This document shows positions 16,498 through 19,199 of a stretch of DNA of 19,199 nt, one piece after another. The position numbers were made by a program, and so were the translations under genes. Position 1 is the stretch's first letter. Each line of letters starts with the position of its first letter. This DNA comes from UBA5287 sp041672395. Lineage in GTDB: Bacteria; Bacteroidota; Bacteroidia; Bacteroidales; Dysgonomonadaceae. The notes under the pieces are model-generated. The model searched no databases. It saw nothing but the letters and a program-made list of their open reading frames with translations, and was not told where the DNA came from. Location of the stretch: NCBI GenBank assembly GCA_041672395.1, contig JBAYZS010000042.1, forward strand, positions 1 through 19,199. Direction: 5' to 3'.

Positions 16498-19062
16498 ATG
16501 ATAATAAAATCGAGTTACACTAATGCGCCTATTTGGCGAGATATTAATGTTCACCCTACTCTTCCAAATGAATTGCAACCACTTGACGAAATTGCACATA
16601 ATTTATGGTGGGTATGGAATGAACCAGCAATTGACTTATTTAAGTCGATTAGTCCAATTGAATGGGAATCAACAGGAAAGAATCCAGTAATATTGCTTCA
16701 GAATCTAAAATCTGAACGTACTGAAGAGTTAGTTAAGGATGCTGAGTTTTTATTAAAACTCAAAGTAGTTTTTGAAAAATTCAAGAACTACATGAATGCA
16801 GAGCCTAACCATAGTCGCCCAAGTATTGCATATTTTAGTATGGAATATGGCTTGACGAATATTCTCAAAATTTATTCCGGAGGTTTAGGAATTCTTGCAG
16901 GTGACTATTTAAAAGAAGCAAGCGATAGCAATGTAGATATGACTGCTGTAGGTTTCTTGTACAGATACGGTTATTTCACACAAAGTTTGTCTATGGATGG
17001 ACAGCAAATTGCTAATTATGAAGCTCAAAACTTTGGAAATCTGCCTATTATTCAAATGATGGAGGCAGACGGAAAACCCATGATACTAGAAGTTCCTTTC
17101 CATGATCGAATCATTTATACCTATATTTGGAAAGTTGCTGTTGGGCGTATCAATCTATTTTTAATGGACACTGATTTAGATCTTAACAGTGAATTTGACC
17201 GTTCTATCACACATCAGTTGTACGGTGGTGATTGGGAAAATCGTATGAAACAGGAATATCTTTTGGGTGTTGGAGGAATTCATTTGTTGAATAAATTAGG
17301 CATCAAAAAAGATGTGTATCACATGAATGAGGGTCACGCTTCGCTAATCAATGCAAAACGTTTGCTCGATTATGTTCAACAAGGGCTCACTTTTTACCAG
17401 GCACTTGAAATTGTTCGTGCATCATCACTTTATACTGTTCACACACCCGTTGCTGCCGGCCACGATTATTTTGATGAATCATTGATCCACAAGTACTTGT
17501 ACACTTTAGTACAAAAACTAGGTATCACCTGGCAGCAATTCATGAATATGGGACGTGCCAATCCAGATTCAAACGAGAAATTCTCAATGAGCGTATTTGC
17601 TCTAAATACTGCTCAAGAATCAAATGGTGTAAGTTTACTTCACGGAAAAGTTTCTCAGGAAATGTTCCAACCCGTTTGGAAAGGCTATTTCTCTCAGGAA
17701 TTACATGTAAGTTACGTTACAAATGGCGTCCATTTGCCAACATGGGCAACTTCAAGAGTAAAAGCTTTTTATGAAAAACATTTCGATCAATCCTTTTATA
17801 AAGATCAATCCAATCTAGAGATTTGGAAAAAGATTTATGATATTCCAGACGAAGAGATCTGGGAACTGCGTATGCATCTTAAAAAGAAATTAGTTGATTA
17901 CATCAAAAACGAATTCTTAGAGGGTTGGCTCAAAAATCAAGCAGACCCATCACGCATACTGGCTATTCTTGAGAATATAAATCCTAATGCATTATTGATT
18001 GGATTCTCACGCAGATTTGCAACTTACAAACGCGCACATCTGATCTTTTCAGACTTAGACCGACTATCGAAAATAGTGAACAATCCTGATAGACCGGTAC
18101 AAATTATTTTTGCAGGAAAAGCACATCCTGCTGATGGCGGTGGACAAGGATTGATTAAACAAATTGTTGAGATTTCGCGACGTCCTGAGTTCTTAGGAAA
18201 GATCATTTTCCTTGAAAATTACGATATGCAATTGGCAAAACGTTTGGTTTCAGGTATGGATGTTTGGTTGAACAACCCTACTCGCTTGCAGGAAGCATCA
18301 GGGACTTCGGGAGAAAAAGCAGAAATGAATGGTGTTCTAAACCTATCAGTATTAGATGGTTGGTGGTACGAGGGTTACAAAGAAGGTGCCGGCTGGGCTA
18401 TTACGGACAAGCGCACATACGACAATCAAGAATATCAGGACGAATTAGATGCATCTACTATATATTCAATCCTGGAAAACGAGATAATCCCAATGTATTA
18501 TGATCAAAACAGTAGCGGTTATTCGCATCCTTGGATTCAATACATCAAAAAGTCTATGGCAGAGATAGCGCCAAATTATACAACTAAGCGAATGATGGAC
18601 GACTATTACGACAGGTTTTATACTAAGCTCGCAAGTCGCTCTAAACTACTGACTGCCAACGATTATTCAAGGGCTAAAGAAATAGTTGCATGGAAAGAAG
18701 ATGTAGCTTCTAAATGGGATCATTTTGAAGTTGTTGAACTTGAATATGTGCCAGATCAAATTGTAGATTTCAACAATAATAAGGACACTGTTTACGGTAA
18801 AGTTGTTATTGACAAGAAAGATCTTAATTGTGAATTGGGTATCGATTGCGTAGTTGTTGCATTTGATCCGCTCATTAACAAGTATAATCTGGTTGAGATA
18901 TACGAATTTGATTTGGTCAAACAAGAAGGAACGCTATTGTATTTTGAATCACGTAGAGCATTAAACGACCCCGGAATATATCAATACGGTTTGCGTGTAT
19001 TCCCAAAGAATTCTGATTTGCCACATCGTATGGACTTTGCATATGTTCGTTGGATAGGATAA
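16498..19062 (+). CDS. glgP: Alpha-glucan (glycogen) phosphorylase, short-form GT35
   Basis: Releases glucose-1-phosphate from alpha-1,4-glucan ends with phosphate and pyridoxal phosphate; cytoplasmic. At 854 residues it belongs to the shorter branch related to Thermotoga/Thermus enzymes, with an N-terminal DUF3417 segment (about 18-72, including AHNLWWVWNEPA). The catalytic part has FSMEYGLT at 113-120, IYSGGLGILAGDYLK at 125-139, HMNEGHASL at 275-283, VTNGVHLPTW at 407-416, SRRFATYKR at 504-512, FAGKAHPAD at 538-546, and EASGTSGEKAEMNG at 599-612. Lys607 is the predicted PLP-binding lysine. The last 120 or so residues look beta-rich, ending in GLRVFPKNSDLPHRMDF. No arginine-rich regulatory N-terminus like muscle phosphorylase is present. 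The 162-nt gap after the synthase holds no terminator and no well-placed promoter, so co-transcription is likely. A strong terminator follows. Confidence 0.94.
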   Translation: MIIKSSYTNAPIWRDINVHPTLPNELQPLDEIAHNLWWVWNEPAIDLFKSISPIEWESTGKNPVILLQNLKSERTEELVKDAEFLLKLKVVFEKFKNYMNAEPNHSRPSIAYFSMEYGLTNILKIYSGGLGILAGDYLKEASDSNVDMTAVGFLYRYGYFTQSLSMDGQQIANYEAQNFGNLPIIQMMEADGKPMILEVPFHDRIIYTYIWKVAVGRINLFLMDTDLDLNSEFDRSITHQLYGGDWENRMKQEYLLGVGGIHLLNKLGIKKDVYHMNEGHASLINAKRLLDYVQQGLTFYQALEIVRASSLYTVHTPVAAGHDYFDESLIHKYLYTLVQKLGITWQQFMNMGRANPDSNEKFSMSVFALNTAQESNGVSLLHGKVSQEMFQPVWKGYFSQELHVSYVTNGVHLPTWATSRVKAFYEKHFDQSFYKDQSNLEIWKKIYDIPDEEIWELRMHLKKKLVDYIKNEFLEGWLKNQADPSRILAILENINPNALLIGFSRRFATYKRAHLIFSDLDRLSKIVNNPDRPVQIIFAGKAHPADGGGQGLIKQIVEISRRPEFLGKIIFLENYDMQLAKRLVSGMDVWLNNPTRLQEASGTSGEKAEMNGVLNLSVLDGWWYEGYKEGAGWAITDKRTYDNQEYQDELDASTIYSILENEIIPMYYDQNSSGYSHPWIQYIKKSMAEIAPNYTTKRMMDDYYDRFYTKLASRSKLLTANDYSRAKEIVAWKEDVASKWDHFEVVELEYVPDQIVDFNNNKDTVYGKVVIDKKDLNCELGIDCVVVAFDPLINKYNLVEIYEFDLVKQEGTLLYFESRRALNDPGIYQYGLRVFPKNSDLPHRMDFAYVRWIG

Positions 19063-19123
19063 ATCAGTCAATTTGACTAGTCCTAAATAACCGTTACAGG
19101 TTTTTACAAAACTAGTTGTTTTT

Positions 19124-19164
19124 ATCCACAAGTTTGAAGGTTAACCTTCAAACTTGTGGATTTC
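19124..19164 (+). terminator. Terminator with 38-bp perfect palindrome after the phosphorylase gene
   Basis: Bases 19124-19161 are a perfect palindrome of two 19-bp arms centred on GTTAAC. Each arm begins or ends with ATCCACAAG or its complement. The following bases, TTTCTTTTTAT, give a T-rich tail on the plus strand; the minus strand side is A-rich and would not terminate. As RNA the stem would reach about 17 bp with a small loop. It lies 62 nt after the phosphorylase stop. Confidence 0.85.
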
Positions 19165-19199
19165 TTTTTATAGGTGCGTATTTTAATATGGCTCTGTTC

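Noticed and set aside
19188..19199. ATG near the right edge as the start of another gene
   Set aside because: Only four codons are visible before the window ends, so nothing supports coding.
1..19199. CRISPR array, tRNA/rRNA genes, insertion sequences, prophage or defence genes
   Set aside because: No spaced repeat array beyond the short TCTCAC tract, no transposase or integrase motifs, and no tRNA-like folds were seen in the intergenic stretches, all of which are about 310 nt or shorter.

Overview
The window looks like a chromosomal segment of an AT-rich Bacteroidota bacterium, most likely order Bacteroidales. Several things point there. The best promoter-like sites match the Bacteroidetes -7 element TAnnTTTG, and no clear Shine-Dalgarno sequences precede the starts. 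Glycogen synthase is of the animal/fungal GT3 type, and two secreted carbohydrate-active enzymes are present. I cannot name a genus from reading alone. Most genes are housekeeping. I see no phage, insertion sequence, CRISPR array, tRNA or rRNA.

Left block (1-6912, all minus strand): read in the direction of transcription, the order is dnaG (primase), an ABC-2 exporter ATPase, its permease, a secreted GH29 alpha-L-fucosidase, and dusB (tRNA-dihydrouridine synthase, cut by the window edge). Gaps are 6, -4, 21 and 10 nt, so the block reads like one transcription unit mixing replication, export, glycan hydrolysis and tRNA modification.

Middle block (6913-11150): ilvE (branched-chain aminotransferase) runs rightward, divergent from dnaG. 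It is followed by a broken DUF1508/YegP-type small gene and a strong intrinsic terminator. A CYTH triphosphatase gene then runs leftward. Between it and a rightward secreted sialate O-acetylesterase-like gene lie four copies of TCTCAC spaced exactly 11 bp apart, the most unusual non-coding pattern in the window.

Right block (11151-19199): mfd (transcription-repair coupling factor, minus strand) is split by an apparent 1-nt deletion; both halves are otherwise well preserved. Divergent from it is a glycogen module: a GT3 glycogen synthase and a short-form GT35 alpha-glucan phosphorylase. The module ends in a terminator built on a 38-bp perfect palindrome. These two enzymes form the storage-polysaccharide build and breakdown pair.

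I did not find a convincing undescribed multi-gene system. The points most worth a second look are the mfd frameshift, the 11-bp-periodic TCTCAC array, the decayed DUF1508 gene, and a synthase that seems to lack the arginine regulatory helix of its eukaryotic relatives.
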